Source: Pseudorhodoferax sp. Leaf274 (lineage in GTDB: Bacteria; Pseudomonadota; Gammaproteobacteria; Burkholderiales; Burkholderiaceae_C). From it: a stretch of DNA of 64,000 bases. A program made the position numbers and the translations under genes. A model generated the notes under the pieces. It searched no databases and was not told where the DNA came from. It saw nothing but the letters and a program-made list of their open reading frames with translations. Where the stretch lies: assembly GCF_001422445.1 (NCBI RefSeq), contig NZ_LMNA01000028.1, forward strand, positions 256,837-320,836, in the 5' to 3' direction. Of the stretch, positions 1 to 7,907 are shown piece by piece (within the stretch, counting starts at the first letter, position 1; each line of letters opens with the position of its first letter).

Positions 1-1
1 G

Positions 2-718
2 TCAGGCTTCCTTGAGGAAGTCCTTCATCTTGCGCAGCGCGCCCTTGTTGATCTGGCACACGCGGGCATCGGTCAGGCCCAGCACCGCGGCGATTTCCTT
101 GAGGCTCAGGTCGAACTCGTAGTACAGCTGCACCACGCGCTGCTCGCGCGCGTCCAGCACCGCGAGCGCCTGCTCGATGCTGCGCCGGGTCATCAGCGCG
201 GCCTCGGGCGACTGGCCCTGCGAGGGCAGGCGGTGCAGCTCCTCGACGATCTCGTCGAAGCTGACCAAGAGCTCGGCGTTCTCGGCCAGCCGGTGTTCCT
301 GCAGTTCGTCGGCACTGATCTGCAGCTCGGACTGCAGCTCGGCCTCGCTGGGCGCATGGCCCAGCCTGCGCGTGAGCGCGCGTTCGGCGTCGCGCAGCCT
401 GTGGCTGTCCTGGCGCACGCTGCGCGGGCGCCAGTCCTGGCGGCGCAGTTCGTCCAGGATGCTTCCGCGCACGCGCAGCGCGGCGAAGGCGGCGAACTTG
501 GCGTCCGGCTCGCCGTAGCGGCGCAGCGCCTCCAGCAGGCCCATCAGGCCGATCTGCTCCATGTCCTCGCGGTCGATGGCGCCGCCGATCTGCGAGGACA
601 GCTGGCGCGTGATGCGCTTGACCAGCGGCAGCCACTCGAGCAGCTGTTTCTGCTCGAGCGCGGCTGCGCCGCGGTCTGCGGCCCCCTTGAGTTCGGCGTA
701 TCCGTCGCGCAGGTCCAT
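2..718 (-). CDS. fliA: Flagellar sigma factor FliA (sigma-28)
   Basis: This is a 238-residue sigma factor that directs RNA polymerase to late flagellar genes such as flagellin. Sigma region 2 lies at about residues 20-100 and includes the DREDMEQIGLMGLLEAL stretch. Region 4 lies at about 170-235 and has a helix-turn-helix around LSLKEIAAVLGLTDARVCQ. The length matches the FliA/LafS family. It is the last visible gene of a long minus-strand operon (fliE to fliA), 4 nt after fliL. Placing the sigma gene after fliD-S-T-K-L is the arrangement of lateral (laf) loci, where motor genes follow; those would lie outside this window. FliA identity is secure; the lateral-type assignment is inference. Confidence 0.93.
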   Translation of the reverse strand: MDLRDGYAELKGAADRGAAALEQKQLLEWLPLVKRITRQLSSQIGGAIDREDMEQIGLMGLLEALRRYGEPDAKFAAFAALRVRGSILDELRRQDWRPRSVRQDSHRLRDAERALTRRLGHAPSEAELQSELQISADELQEHRLAENAELLVSFDEIVEELHRLPSQGQSPEAALMTRRSIEQALAVLDAREQRVVQLYYEFDLSLKEIAAVLGLTDARVCQINKGALRKMKDFLKEA

Positions 719-722
719 GGCT

Positions 723-1178
723 TCACTCGATGATCAGCTTGCTGATCAGGGCCTCGGCGAAGGGTTGCTCGATGCTGTCGGCGCTGTAGCGCGCCTTGTA
801 GGCGGTGTTGACCTCGCTGGTCAGCTGCTCGATGGTGAGCGCGCCGGCCTTGTCCAGCGTGAACTCCGAGAGCGCCTTCACGGTCACGCTGCGCAGCAGC
901 GGCAGCTGGTCCTTGACGGCCTTTTCCTTGACCGCGTCCTCGGCCTTGAACACCACGTCCACGGCCATGTAGTGCGCCAGCGGGTCGCCCGACTGGCTGC
1001 GCAGCATCACGATGACCTTGTCCATCGAGACGTAGCGGAAGGTCGACGGCTTGGGTGGCGGCGGGGCCTTGGCCTCGGTGCTGTGCCCGCGCTGCCACCA
1101 CCAGAAGCCGCCACCGGCGGCCCCCGCGGTCAGCAGCACGGCGCCGGCGATGATGGCGATGAGCTTGCCTCGGGTCAT
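723..1178 (-). CDS. fliL: Flagellar basal-body-associated protein FliL
   Basis: This 151-residue inner-membrane protein surrounds the stator and stabilises torque generation in known FliL proteins. A single N-terminal membrane segment (about residues 7-26, ending in WWWQ) is followed by a proline-rich linker (APPPPKP) and the periplasmic stomatin-like FliL domain, which ends in the family-typical C-terminus SKLIIE. Its start overlaps the fliK stop by 4 nt (ATGA), so the two are translationally coupled. In most flagellar loci fliL precedes fliM; here it sits between fliK and fliA, as lafF does in lateral systems. Confidence 0.9.
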   Translation of the reverse strand: MTRGKLIAIIAGAVLLTAGAAGGGFWWWQRGHSTEAKAPPPPKPSTFRYVSMDKVIVMLRSQSGDPLAHYMAVDVVFKAEDAVKEKAVKDQLPLLRSVTVKALSEFTLDKAGALTIEQLTSEVNTAYKARYSADSIEQPFAEALISKLIIE

Positions 1179-2197
1179 GGGCGGTCCGCCGCGAGTGCGA
1201 AGCGTTGGCCGGCTTCGGGCTGTTCATCGAGCGCGCGGCCGGGCTGCTGCTGGCGCTGCTCGCCCTGGCGCTGGCGGCCGTCGGCGTCGCCGCGGGCCTG
1301 CTGCTGCGCGACCTGCACGCTGACATCGCAGCCGTGGCGCTGCGCGAGTTCCTGGCGCAGGCCGTCGCCGATGGCCTGCAGCTGGCGCACCACGTCGCCG
1401 TGGCTGGCGCTGAGCTGCACCTGGGTGGCGCCGCTGGCGTCCTGGCGGATGTGGATCTCGATCTGGCCGCGGTGCGGCGGGTCCAGCCGGATCACCACGC
1501 GCTCGCTGCCGCGTTCGATCTGCACGGCAATGCGCTCGCCCAGCTGCTGCAGCAGCGAGGGCGCGCGGCCCTGCGGCGCGGCCTCGGCGCTGCTCGCCTG
1601 CACGGTGTCGTCGCGCGTGGCGGCGGGTGCCGGCGCCAGGCCGGCGGTGAGGTTGCTGCGGTCCTGCGGCAGCGCCGCGGCGGCGGTGTCGGCCGGCGCG
1701 GCCTGGGGGGCTGCCGCCGGCAGCGCGGGCACGGGGGCGGGCGCTGCCGACTTGGGGGCGCCGGCCGTGGCCGTCGCGGTGGCGGGCAGTGCCGGGGCCG
1801 CGCCGGTGGCGGCCTGCACGGCCACCGCGGCGGCGGCGGGGGCCGGGCGCAGCGGTGCCTCGGCCAGCGCGCCGGCGCTGGCCGGCAGCGGTACGGCGAT
1901 GGCGGGCGGCGGCTGCAGGCTGGCCAGCGCGGGATCGAACTGCAGCGCGGTGTCGGTGTCGGCGTCTTCCTGTGCGGGCGCGGCGGGTGCCAGCGCGGGC
2001 GTGGCGCTGCCCGGCGTCGGCAGCGCCGCGGCGCCGTCCAGCAGCAGCTGCAGCGTGCGGTCGAAGCTGGCGGGCGGGGCCGCCAGCGGCGCTGCGCCGG
2101 CCATGGGCGCCAGCACGGCCAGCAGCGCTGGCGGCAGGGCGGTGCCGGCCGCGGCGCCTTGCTGCGGCAACAGGGCTTGCAGGGGCAGGGCGTTCAT
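1175..2197 (-). CDS. fliK: Flagellar hook-length control protein FliK
   Basis: A 340-residue protein whose N-terminal two thirds are low-complexity Ala/Pro-rich. The C-terminal third carries the Flg_hook domain (about residues 220-310: VVIRLDPPHRGQIEIHI...). FliK is an exported molecular ruler that switches substrate specificity through FlhB. The ATG at 2197 is chosen because it begins the family-like N-terminus (MNALPLQALL) and overlaps the fliT stop by 4 nt. A longer reading frame upstream is only out-of-frame overlap with fliT. The very high Ala content produces long spurious frames on the other strand. Confidence 0.85.
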   Translation of the reverse strand: MNALPLQALLPQQGAAAGTALPPALLAVLAPMAGAAPLAAPPASFDRTLQLLLDGAAALPTPGSATPALAPAAPAQEDADTDTALQFDPALASLQPPPAIAVPLPASAGALAEAPLRPAPAAAAVAVQAATGAAPALPATATATAGAPKSAAPAPVPALPAAAPQAAPADTAAAALPQDRSNLTAGLAPAPAATRDDTVQASSAEAAPQGRAPSLLQQLGERIAVQIERGSERVVIRLDPPHRGQIEIHIRQDASGATQVQLSASHGDVVRQLQAIGDGLRQELAQRHGCDVSVQVAQQQARGDADGRQRQGEQRQQQPGRALDEQPEAGQRFALAADRP

Positions 2198-2511
2198 GGG
2201 CGGGCCCCGAAGGAGGATGCGTTGTCCTGCAGCGCGTAGGCGAGCCAGCCGTCGCGGCCCTCGCGCATCTGGGCGATGTGCTGCTCCAGCGCCTCGCTGG
2301 CGTCGCGGCACAGGCCGCGCGCCATGGCATGGGCCGTGCCGAGCCGCTCCAGCGCCTCGAGCTCGGCGCCGGTCCAGGGGCCTTGCGCGGCCAGCCGCGG
2401 CAGATCGCGCGCGAGTTCGCGGTCGGCCTGCTGCACGGCCTGCCAGTCCTGCGCGCGGGCCGCGCCCAGCACCTGGGCCGCCAGCTGGGCGAGCTGCTGC
2501 TGCCTAGACAT
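2194..2511 (-). CDS. fliT: FliT-like flagellar chaperone
   Basis: A 105-residue, mostly helical, Ala/Leu-rich cytoplasmic protein. Family similarity is weak, as is normal for FliT. Identification rests mainly on position directly after fliS and before fliK in the order D-S-T-K-L-A. FliT proteins bind the filament cap FliD and prevent its premature assembly. The gene overlaps fliS by 8 nt upstream and fliK by 4 nt downstream, consistent with coupled translation. An unrelated small helical protein in this slot cannot be excluded from sequence alone. Confidence 0.7.
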   Translation of the reverse strand: MSRQQQLAQLAAQVLGAARAQDWQAVQQADRELARDLPRLAAQGPWTGAELEALERLGTAHAMARGLCRDASEALEQHIAQMREGRDGWLAYALQDNASSFGARP

Positions 2512-2926
2512 GGGCGGCCCCCACGGCGTTGCCGCTGCGGCGCAGGTCCTGCGCCTGCACGTCCTGCCAGCCGCCGCGCAGCGTGCGCAGCAGGCCGGCG
2601 ACCTCGTCGACCATGGCCGGATCGAGGTCGCCGCCCGCGCGGTAGAGCCGCCAGCTGCAGTAGTCGTACAGCCGCGCCAGGTTGTCGACGACCTCGCCGC
2701 CCCGCTCGGCGTCCAGCGCGCTGGACAGGCCGTTCAGGATGTCCACGCACTTGTCCAGGCTCCGGGCCTTCTCGGTGAAACGGCGCGCGGCGATGTGGGC
2801 GCGCGTGCGCGCCAGCTCCTCGAGCAGCCCGTCCAGCAGGATCAGCACCAGCTGGACCGGCGAGGCATTGGCCGTCTGCGCGTGCAGGTTCACGGCGTGG
2901 TAGTGGTGGTAGGCGTCGTGGTCCAA
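2504..2926 (-). CDS. fliS: Flagellin export chaperone FliS
   Basis: A 140-residue helical protein. It has the FliS signature at the N-terminus (an AYHHYHAVNLHAQTA stretch, then SPVQLVLILLDGLLEEL) and the conserved YDYCSWRLY segment around residue 90. FliS binds the C-terminus of flagellin and keeps it unfolded for export through the FliP/Q/R-FlhA/B gate. It follows fliD by about 20 nt. The C-terminal tail is slightly longer than in many FliS proteins. Confidence 0.88.
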   Translation of the reverse strand: MDHDAYHHYHAVNLHAQTANASPVQLVLILLDGLLEELARTRAHIAARRFTEKARSLDKCVDILNGLSSALDAERGGEVVDNLARLYDYCSWRLYRAGGDLDPAMVDEVAGLLRTLRGGWQDVQAQDLRRSGNAVGAAHV

Positions 2927-2945
2927 GGCGTGGGTCCCGTCGGTA

Positions 2946-4313
2946 TCAGGTGGTGGTCGAGAGCGCGCTGAACAGGCTGGAGGTCTCGCTCATCTGCGAC
3001 TGCAGGTTCTGCAGCTGCGTGAACTGGGCCAGGTAGCGCTGGTAGGCGTTCTCGTACTGCAGCTCCAGGCGGTCCTGGCCCTGCGTGATGCGTTTCTGCG
3101 TGACCTGCACGCTGTCCTGGCGGCGCTTGATCTGGCCGGTGGTGCTGTCGGTCCAGCTGTCGGCCACCGACTGCAGTGCGCCCAGCACGCCGGAGGAGGT
3201 GGTCAGGCCGGTGTTGCCGAACAGCGCGTCGAGCTTGTCGGGGTTGGCGGCCAGGGCCTTGTCGAGCTTGGCGGTGTCCAGCGAGATGCTGCCGTCGCGG
3301 CTGCTCTTGATGCCGAAGTCCGCCAGCCGCACGCCGTCCACCTCCATGCGCAGGGCGTTGTTCAGGCGGTTGCGCAGGTTGCGCACGCCGGCATCGGAGG
3401 CGAACGCGGCCGAGGCGCTGCCGTCCTTGCCGTAGGCGGTGAGCTCGTCCAGTGCCTTCTCCAGCGCGTTGAAGGCGGTCACGAAACCCTGCAGCCTGGC
3501 GGTGGTGGCGGTGTTGTCGTTGGCCACCGCCACGGTGGCCGGCGCGCTGCCGCTGGCCATGGGCTGGGCCAGCGTGAGCGTCAGGCCCTCGATGGCCGTG
3601 AAGGTGTTGGAAGCCTGCTGCACCCGGATGCCGGTGCCCTGCGCGCCGAGCCACACCACGGCGTCCTGCGCCGCCACCAGTTCGCGGCCGTTGCCCAGTG
3701 CCGTCTTCAGCGCGCTGTCGGGCAGGGCGCTGGCGTCCAGCGCGATCGCGCCGTCCGCGCCGCTGGCACCGGCGCTGAGCACCAGGTGCGTCTGGCCGCC
3801 GCTGGTGACGGTGCTGGCCACGGCCTTGCCGGCGTTGTGCTCGGCCAGGTTGATGGCGCGCGCGATCTCGGCCTGCGAGATGGTGCCGTCGCTGTTCTGG
3901 TCGGCCGCCGTGAGATCGACCGAGAAGCTGCTGCCGTCGCCCAGCTGCACCACCAGCGGGCCGCCCAGCGAGACCGGCACCGCCGGCAGGTCTTCGAAGG
4001 CGACCTGGTGCACGGTCGCGACCTTCTCGACGAAGACCTGGTGCGTGGCCGCGGCGGCCGCGCCGCTGGCGCTGGCGGCGGTGATGGCCGTGCCAGCGCC
4101 GCTGAGCGTGGCGCTGCGCTGCACCACGCCGGCGCTGCGCGTGGTCAGGCCGCTGACGGCGGTGTCGAACGCGCCGAGCGCCGACTGCAGCTTGGTCAGC
4201 GCGGTCGACGTGCTCTGGGCCTTCTGGCTCTGCGTGGTCAGCTGCTTCTGGGCGCTGGCGACGTACAGGTTGGCCAGCTGGGTGGCCATGGATGTTGGGT
4301 CGATTTCGGCCAT
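2946..4313 (-). CDS. fliD: Flagellar filament cap protein FliD
   Basis: A 455-residue exported protein. It has an N-terminal FliD_N coiled-coil (about residues 10-105) and a C-terminal FliD_C domain with the heptad-rich tail ending in ...FSALSTTT. FliD caps the growing filament and folds incoming flagellin. It starts 75 nt after fliJ, and the whole fliE-J/D-S-T-K-L-A run is on one strand. No convincing sigma-28 promoter was seen in the 75-nt gap, so it is probably read from upstream. Confidence 0.92.
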   Translation of the reverse strand: MAEIDPTSMATQLANLYVASAQKQLTTQSQKAQSTSTALTKLQSALGAFDTAVSGLTTRSAGVVQRSATLSGAGTAITAASASGAAAAATHQVFVEKVATVHQVAFEDLPAVPVSLGGPLVVQLGDGSSFSVDLTAADQNSDGTISQAEIARAINLAEHNAGKAVASTVTSGGQTHLVLSAGASGADGAIALDASALPDSALKTALGNGRELVAAQDAVVWLGAQGTGIRVQQASNTFTAIEGLTLTLAQPMASGSAPATVAVANDNTATTARLQGFVTAFNALEKALDELTAYGKDGSASAAFASDAGVRNLRNRLNNALRMEVDGVRLADFGIKSSRDGSISLDTAKLDKALAANPDKLDALFGNTGLTTSSGVLGALQSVADSWTDSTTGQIKRRQDSVQVTQKRITQGQDRLELQYENAYQRYLAQFTQLQNLQSQMSETSSLFSALSTTT

Positions 4314-4388
4314 CTCAAACTCCTATGCGGGGGTTACCCGAGGAGAAGGCGACCGTTGCCGGCCGGCCATGAAGTGCGGGGGCGAGGC

Positions 4389-4820
4389 TCATGGCGCCCT
4401 CCGCTGCCAGCTCTGCCGGGCGATCTCGTCCTGGCGCTTCTGCTCGGCGCTGCGCTGGGCACGCGCGTGTTCCTGCAGCCGCTGCACCAGCACCTGGTCG
4501 ATGGCGCCGTGGCGGCGCGTGGCGGCCAGCAGCGCCAGCCGGGCGCGGTCGACGGCCTGCTCCTGGCGCGACAGGTCGCCGCGGTGGCGTTCGGCCAGCT
4601 CCATCACGTTCTGCTTGTAGTTGGCGCAGTTCAGCGAGGCCAGGGGCAGCAGGCCGCTGGTGGTGCTGGTGCGCCACAGGCCGTCCAGCCGCTCCTGGTT
4701 GCGGCGGCGCCGTTCGGCGTCGGCCAGCTGCTGCGCCAGCTCGGTCTGGCGGCGCTCGACCTCGCGCTCGCGCAGTTCGGCCAGGCGGCCCAGGGACGGG
4801 GCAGGGTGGTGCGGGTTCAT
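4389..4820 (-). CDS. fliJ: Flagellar export protein FliJ
   Basis: A 143-residue, highly charged coiled-coil protein (Arg/Glu/Gln-rich) typical of FliJ, the soluble export component that links the FliI ATPase ring to FlhA. The start at 4820 overlaps the fliI stop by 4 nt (ATGA), which fixes the frame. The gene is the tail of a much longer open frame of which only this part is coding. It closes the fliE-F-G-H-I-J segment. Confidence 0.85.
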   Translation of the reverse strand: MNPHHPAPSLGRLAELREREVERRQTELAQQLADAERRRRNQERLDGLWRTSTTSGLLPLASLNCANYKQNVMELAERHRGDLSRQEQAVDRARLALLAATRRHGAIDQVLVQRLQEHARAQRSAEQKRQDEIARQSWQRRAP

Positions 4821-6130
4821 TGGACGAGGCCTTCCAGTTGCGCCAGCGTGGCCGCCATGGGCGCGGCGTCGTGCGTGCCCTGCTGCAGGAAGGCTTCCAT
4901 GCGCGGGAAGGCGGCCACGGCCCGGTCGGTCGCCGGGTCGGCGCCGGCCACGTAGGCGCCCAGCGGCAGCAACTCGCGCACCTGGGCGTAGCGGCCCAGC
5001 AGTTCCTTGACCTGCAGCGCCGCTCGCTGCTGGGCGGGGCTGGCGACCAGCGACATGCAGCGGCTGATGGACGCGCCGATGTCGATGGCGGGGTAGTGGC
5101 CGCGCTCGGCCAGCGCGCGCGACAGCACGATGTGGCCGTCCAGCACGGCGCGCGCGGTGTCGACCACCGGGTCCTGCTGGTCGTCGCCCTCGGCCAGCAC
5201 GGTGTAGATGGCGCTCATGCTGCCCTCGGCCAGCTCGCCGTTGCCGGCGCTTTCCACCAGCTGCGGCAGCTGGCTGAACACCGAGGGCGGGTAGCCGCGC
5301 GTGGCCGGCGGCTCGCCCAGGGCCAGCGCCACCTCGCGCTTGGCCATGGCGTAGCGGGTCAGCGAATCGACGAGCAGCAGCACATGCTGGCCCTGGTCGC
5401 GGTAGTGGGCGGCCACGGCGTGCGCCAGCTCGGTGGCGCGCAGGCGCATCAGCGGCGATTCGTCGGCCGGCGCCACCACGAGCACGGCGCGCGCCAGCCC
5501 GGCCGGGCCGAGCGAGCGCTCGATGAACTCGCGCACCTCGCGGCCGCGCTCGCCGATCAGGCCCACCACCACCACGTCGGCCACGGTCTGGCGCGTGATC
5601 AGGCCCAGCAGCACGCTCTTGCCCACGCCGCTGCCGGCCATCAGGCCCACGCGCTGGCCCTTGCCCAGCGTGAGCAGGCCGTTGATGGCGCGCACGCCCA
5701 CGTCCAGCGGCTCGTGCACGGGTTGCTTGCGCAGCGGGTGCACGCGCGGCGGCTGGGCAGCCAGCGGGTGTTCGCCTGACAGCGGGCCGCGGCCGTCCAT
5801 GGGCTCGCCCAGCCCGTCGACGATGCGGCCCAGCCAGCCCGGGCCGATCAGCGGCTGGCGGCGCTCGGCCAGCGGCAGCACGCGCGCGCCGGTGGCCAGG
5901 CCCTCGATCGCGCGGAACGGCATCAGGTAGGCAATCTCTTCGCGGAAACCGACGACCTGGGCCTCCACCCATTCGCCGGCCGCCGTCTCGACGCGGCAGC
6001 GCTGGCCGGTGTGCAGCGTGCAGCCCGCGCTTTCCAGCAGCAGGCCGGAGGCGCCGACCAGCCGGCCGGTGGGCCGCGCCACGGGCACCTGGCCGAGCTC
6101 GACATCGCGCAGGGCGGCACGCAGGGTCAT
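4817..6130 (-). CDS. fliI: Flagellum-specific ATPase FliI
   Basis: A 437-residue ATPase that powers and orders type III export. The Walker A motif GSGVGKS lies at about residues 160-166, and the Walker B region contains LLLVDSLTR. The segment GYPPSVFSQLPQLVESAGN matches the FliI/F1-beta signature region. Length is normal for FliI. The start at 6130 overlaps the fliH stop by 4 nt; a longer in-frame extension upstream has no family similarity. Confidence 0.94.
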   Translation of the reverse strand: MTLRAALRDVELGQVPVARPTGRLVGASGLLLESAGCTLHTGQRCRVETAAGEWVEAQVVGFREEIAYLMPFRAIEGLATGARVLPLAERRQPLIGPGWLGRIVDGLGEPMDGRGPLSGEHPLAAQPPRVHPLRKQPVHEPLDVGVRAINGLLTLGKGQRVGLMAGSGVGKSVLLGLITRQTVADVVVVGLIGERGREVREFIERSLGPAGLARAVLVVAPADESPLMRLRATELAHAVAAHYRDQGQHVLLLVDSLTRYAMAKREVALALGEPPATRGYPPSVFSQLPQLVESAGNGELAEGSMSAIYTVLAEGDDQQDPVVDTARAVLDGHIVLSRALAERGHYPAIDIGASISRCMSLVASPAQQRAALQVKELLGRYAQVRELLPLGAYVAGADPATDRAVAAFPRMEAFLQQGTHDAAPMAATLAQLEGLVQ

Positions 6131-6873
6131 CGCACCACCTGCAGGGCCGGCGCGGCCGGCAGTTCGTCTTCGTCCTCGCCCAGGTCGGGCGCGGCGCCGG
6201 GCCGGCCCTTGCCCTTGAGCTGGGTGCGCACCTGCTCCATCACGGCGGCCTGGCGCTGGCGGCAGCCGGCATCGGCCTCGTGGCGGCCGGCGCGCACATG
6301 GCATTCGCCGGGCTCGAGCCGCGTGTCGGGCAGGAGCTTCCACTTCTTCGCGCGTTCCGGGTCCAGGTCGGTGATGCGCTGCAGGTCTTCGGGGTGCAGG
6401 AACACCTCGACCTCGCGGGCCCGCACGCGCGGCAGCGTGGCCAGCGTCTCGTCCACCATGGTCAGCAGCTGCAGCGGCTGCAGCGCGAGTTCGCAGCGGA
6501 TCACCTGGCGCGCCACCTTGCCGACCAGCTCGACCACCTCGTCGCGCAGCGCTTCCTGGTAGTCGGCCTGCAGCTTGTGAAGCGCCTCCAGGATGGCGTC
6601 GACCGGGCCGGCCTTCTCGTCGAAGCTGTCCAGGATCTCGCGGCGCGCCTGCTCGGCGCCCTGGCGCAGGCCTTCGGCATGGCCGCTCTTGTGGCCCAGC
6701 GCCTCGCCGGCCTCCTTGCCGCTGCGCAGGCCTTCGGCATAGCCCTGGTCCATGGCCTGCTGGAAGGCCTGGCTCGCGTCGCCGCCGTCGGGCCCGCCCA
6801 CGCGGGCCTGCACCTGCGCCAGGGGCGGGAAGCGGTGGGGGCGGGCGTTGCGCAGCGTGGGGGCCATGGTCAT
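6127..6873 (-). CDS. fliH: Flagellar assembly protein FliH
   Basis: A 248-residue stator-like regulator of FliI. It contains the Gly/Ala repeats typical of FliH (GYAEGLRSGKEAGEALG... and GHAEGLRQGAEQ, about residues 45-80) and a C-terminal FliH domain (about 100-215). A charged tail follows (GEDEDELPAAPALQVVR). The start MTMAPT at 6873 overlaps the fliG stop by 4 nt. FliH binds FliI and FliN to dock the ATPase at the C-ring. Confidence 0.88.
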   Translation of the reverse strand: MTMAPTLRNARPHRFPPLAQVQARVGGPDGGDASQAFQQAMDQGYAEGLRSGKEAGEALGHKSGHAEGLRQGAEQARREILDSFDEKAGPVDAILEALHKLQADYQEALRDEVVELVGKVARQVIRCELALQPLQLLTMVDETLATLPRVRAREVEVFLHPEDLQRITDLDPERAKKWKLLPDTRLEPGECHVRAGRHEADAGCRQRQAAVMEQVRTQLKGKGRPGAAPDLGEDEDELPAAPALQVVR

Positions 6874-7907
6874 TCGACAGTCGCCTCGGCGAACAGCTGG
6901 ATCTCGATCTCGCCGGCATCGGCCAGCGCCTTGACCTGGGCCATGATCTCCTTGCGCGTCTGCTCCACGCGCGACATCGGCACCGGGCCGGCGCGGCGCA
7001 GGATGTCCTGGAAGCTCTGCGCCTGGCGCTTGGGCATGGTCTGCAGGATGGCGTCGCGGATGCTGGGCTCGGCGCCCTTGAGCGCGATGGCCCACTGCTC
7101 CAGCGGCACTTCCTCCAGCAGCCGGCTGAGCACCGTCTCGGTCTGGTTGGAGAGGATGAAGAAGTCGTACATGCTGGCCTCGATCTTGGAGACCAGCTCG
7201 GCGTCGTGCACGCGCAGCGACTCGATCATCTGGCGCTTGTCGCCCGGCAGGCGGTTCAGGATCTCGGCCACCTGGCGCGTGCCCTCGACGGCGGCGCTCT
7301 GCGTGCCCATCTCGTCCAGGCAGCGGCTGACGATCTCGTCCAGTTCGGTCAAGAGCTCGCTGTCGATCTCCTGCAGCCGGGCCATGGCGATCAACAGGTG
7401 GTCGCGGTCCTGTGCGGGCAGGTTCTCGATCACGCTGCCGGCCTGCGGCGGCGGCAGGAACGACAGGAACACGGCCTGCATGCGCACGTGCTCGTGCGCG
7501 ATGCGCTCGGCCAGCCACTTGGGCGCGGCCCACTGCAGGCGCAGCATCTTGGGCCGGATGGCGTCGCCATAGATGCTGTTGAGCACGCTGCCGGCGATCT
7601 GGGTGCCCAGGGCCAGGTCGAGCGAGCGCTTGAGGTAGCTGCGCGAGGCGCCGTGCACGCCGCTCTGCTCGCGGTAGTTGTCGAAGAAGCGCGTCATGGC
7701 GTGCTTGACCGCCTCGACCTTGATGCCCGACAGGCGCGACATCACCTGCGTGACCTCCAGCAGCTCCTCGCGCGAGAGGTGGCGCAGCACGGCCGCGGCC
7801 GGCTCCTCGCCCATGCACAGCAGCACGATGGCGGCCTGCTCGATGGGGCTGGCGGCGGCAGGCGCCGGCACTTCGGCCAGCGCAGTGGATTCATTCGGCT
7901 CGGCCAT
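6870..7907 (-). CDS. fliG: Flagellar motor switch protein FliG
   Basis: A 345-residue C-ring protein that contacts FliF, FliM and the MotA stator. It has FliG N, middle and C domains in order, including an EQWA (EHPQ-like) region near residue 270 and the charged C-terminal torque helix region. It overlaps fliF by 17 nt. Length and domain order are canonical. Confidence 0.93.
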   Translation of the reverse strand: MAEPNESTALAEVPAPAAASPIEQAAIVLLCMGEEPAAAVLRHLSREELLEVTQVMSRLSGIKVEAVKHAMTRFFDNYREQSGVHGASRSYLKRSLDLALGTQIAGSVLNSIYGDAIRPKMLRLQWAAPKWLAERIAHEHVRMQAVFLSFLPPPQAGSVIENLPAQDRDHLLIAMARLQEIDSELLTELDEIVSRCLDEMGTQSAAVEGTRQVAEILNRLPGDKRQMIESLRVHDAELVSKIEASMYDFFILSNQTETVLSRLLEEVPLEQWAIALKGAEPSIRDAILQTMPKRQAQSFQDILRRAGPVPMSRVEQTRKEIMAQVKALADAGEIEIQLFAEATVE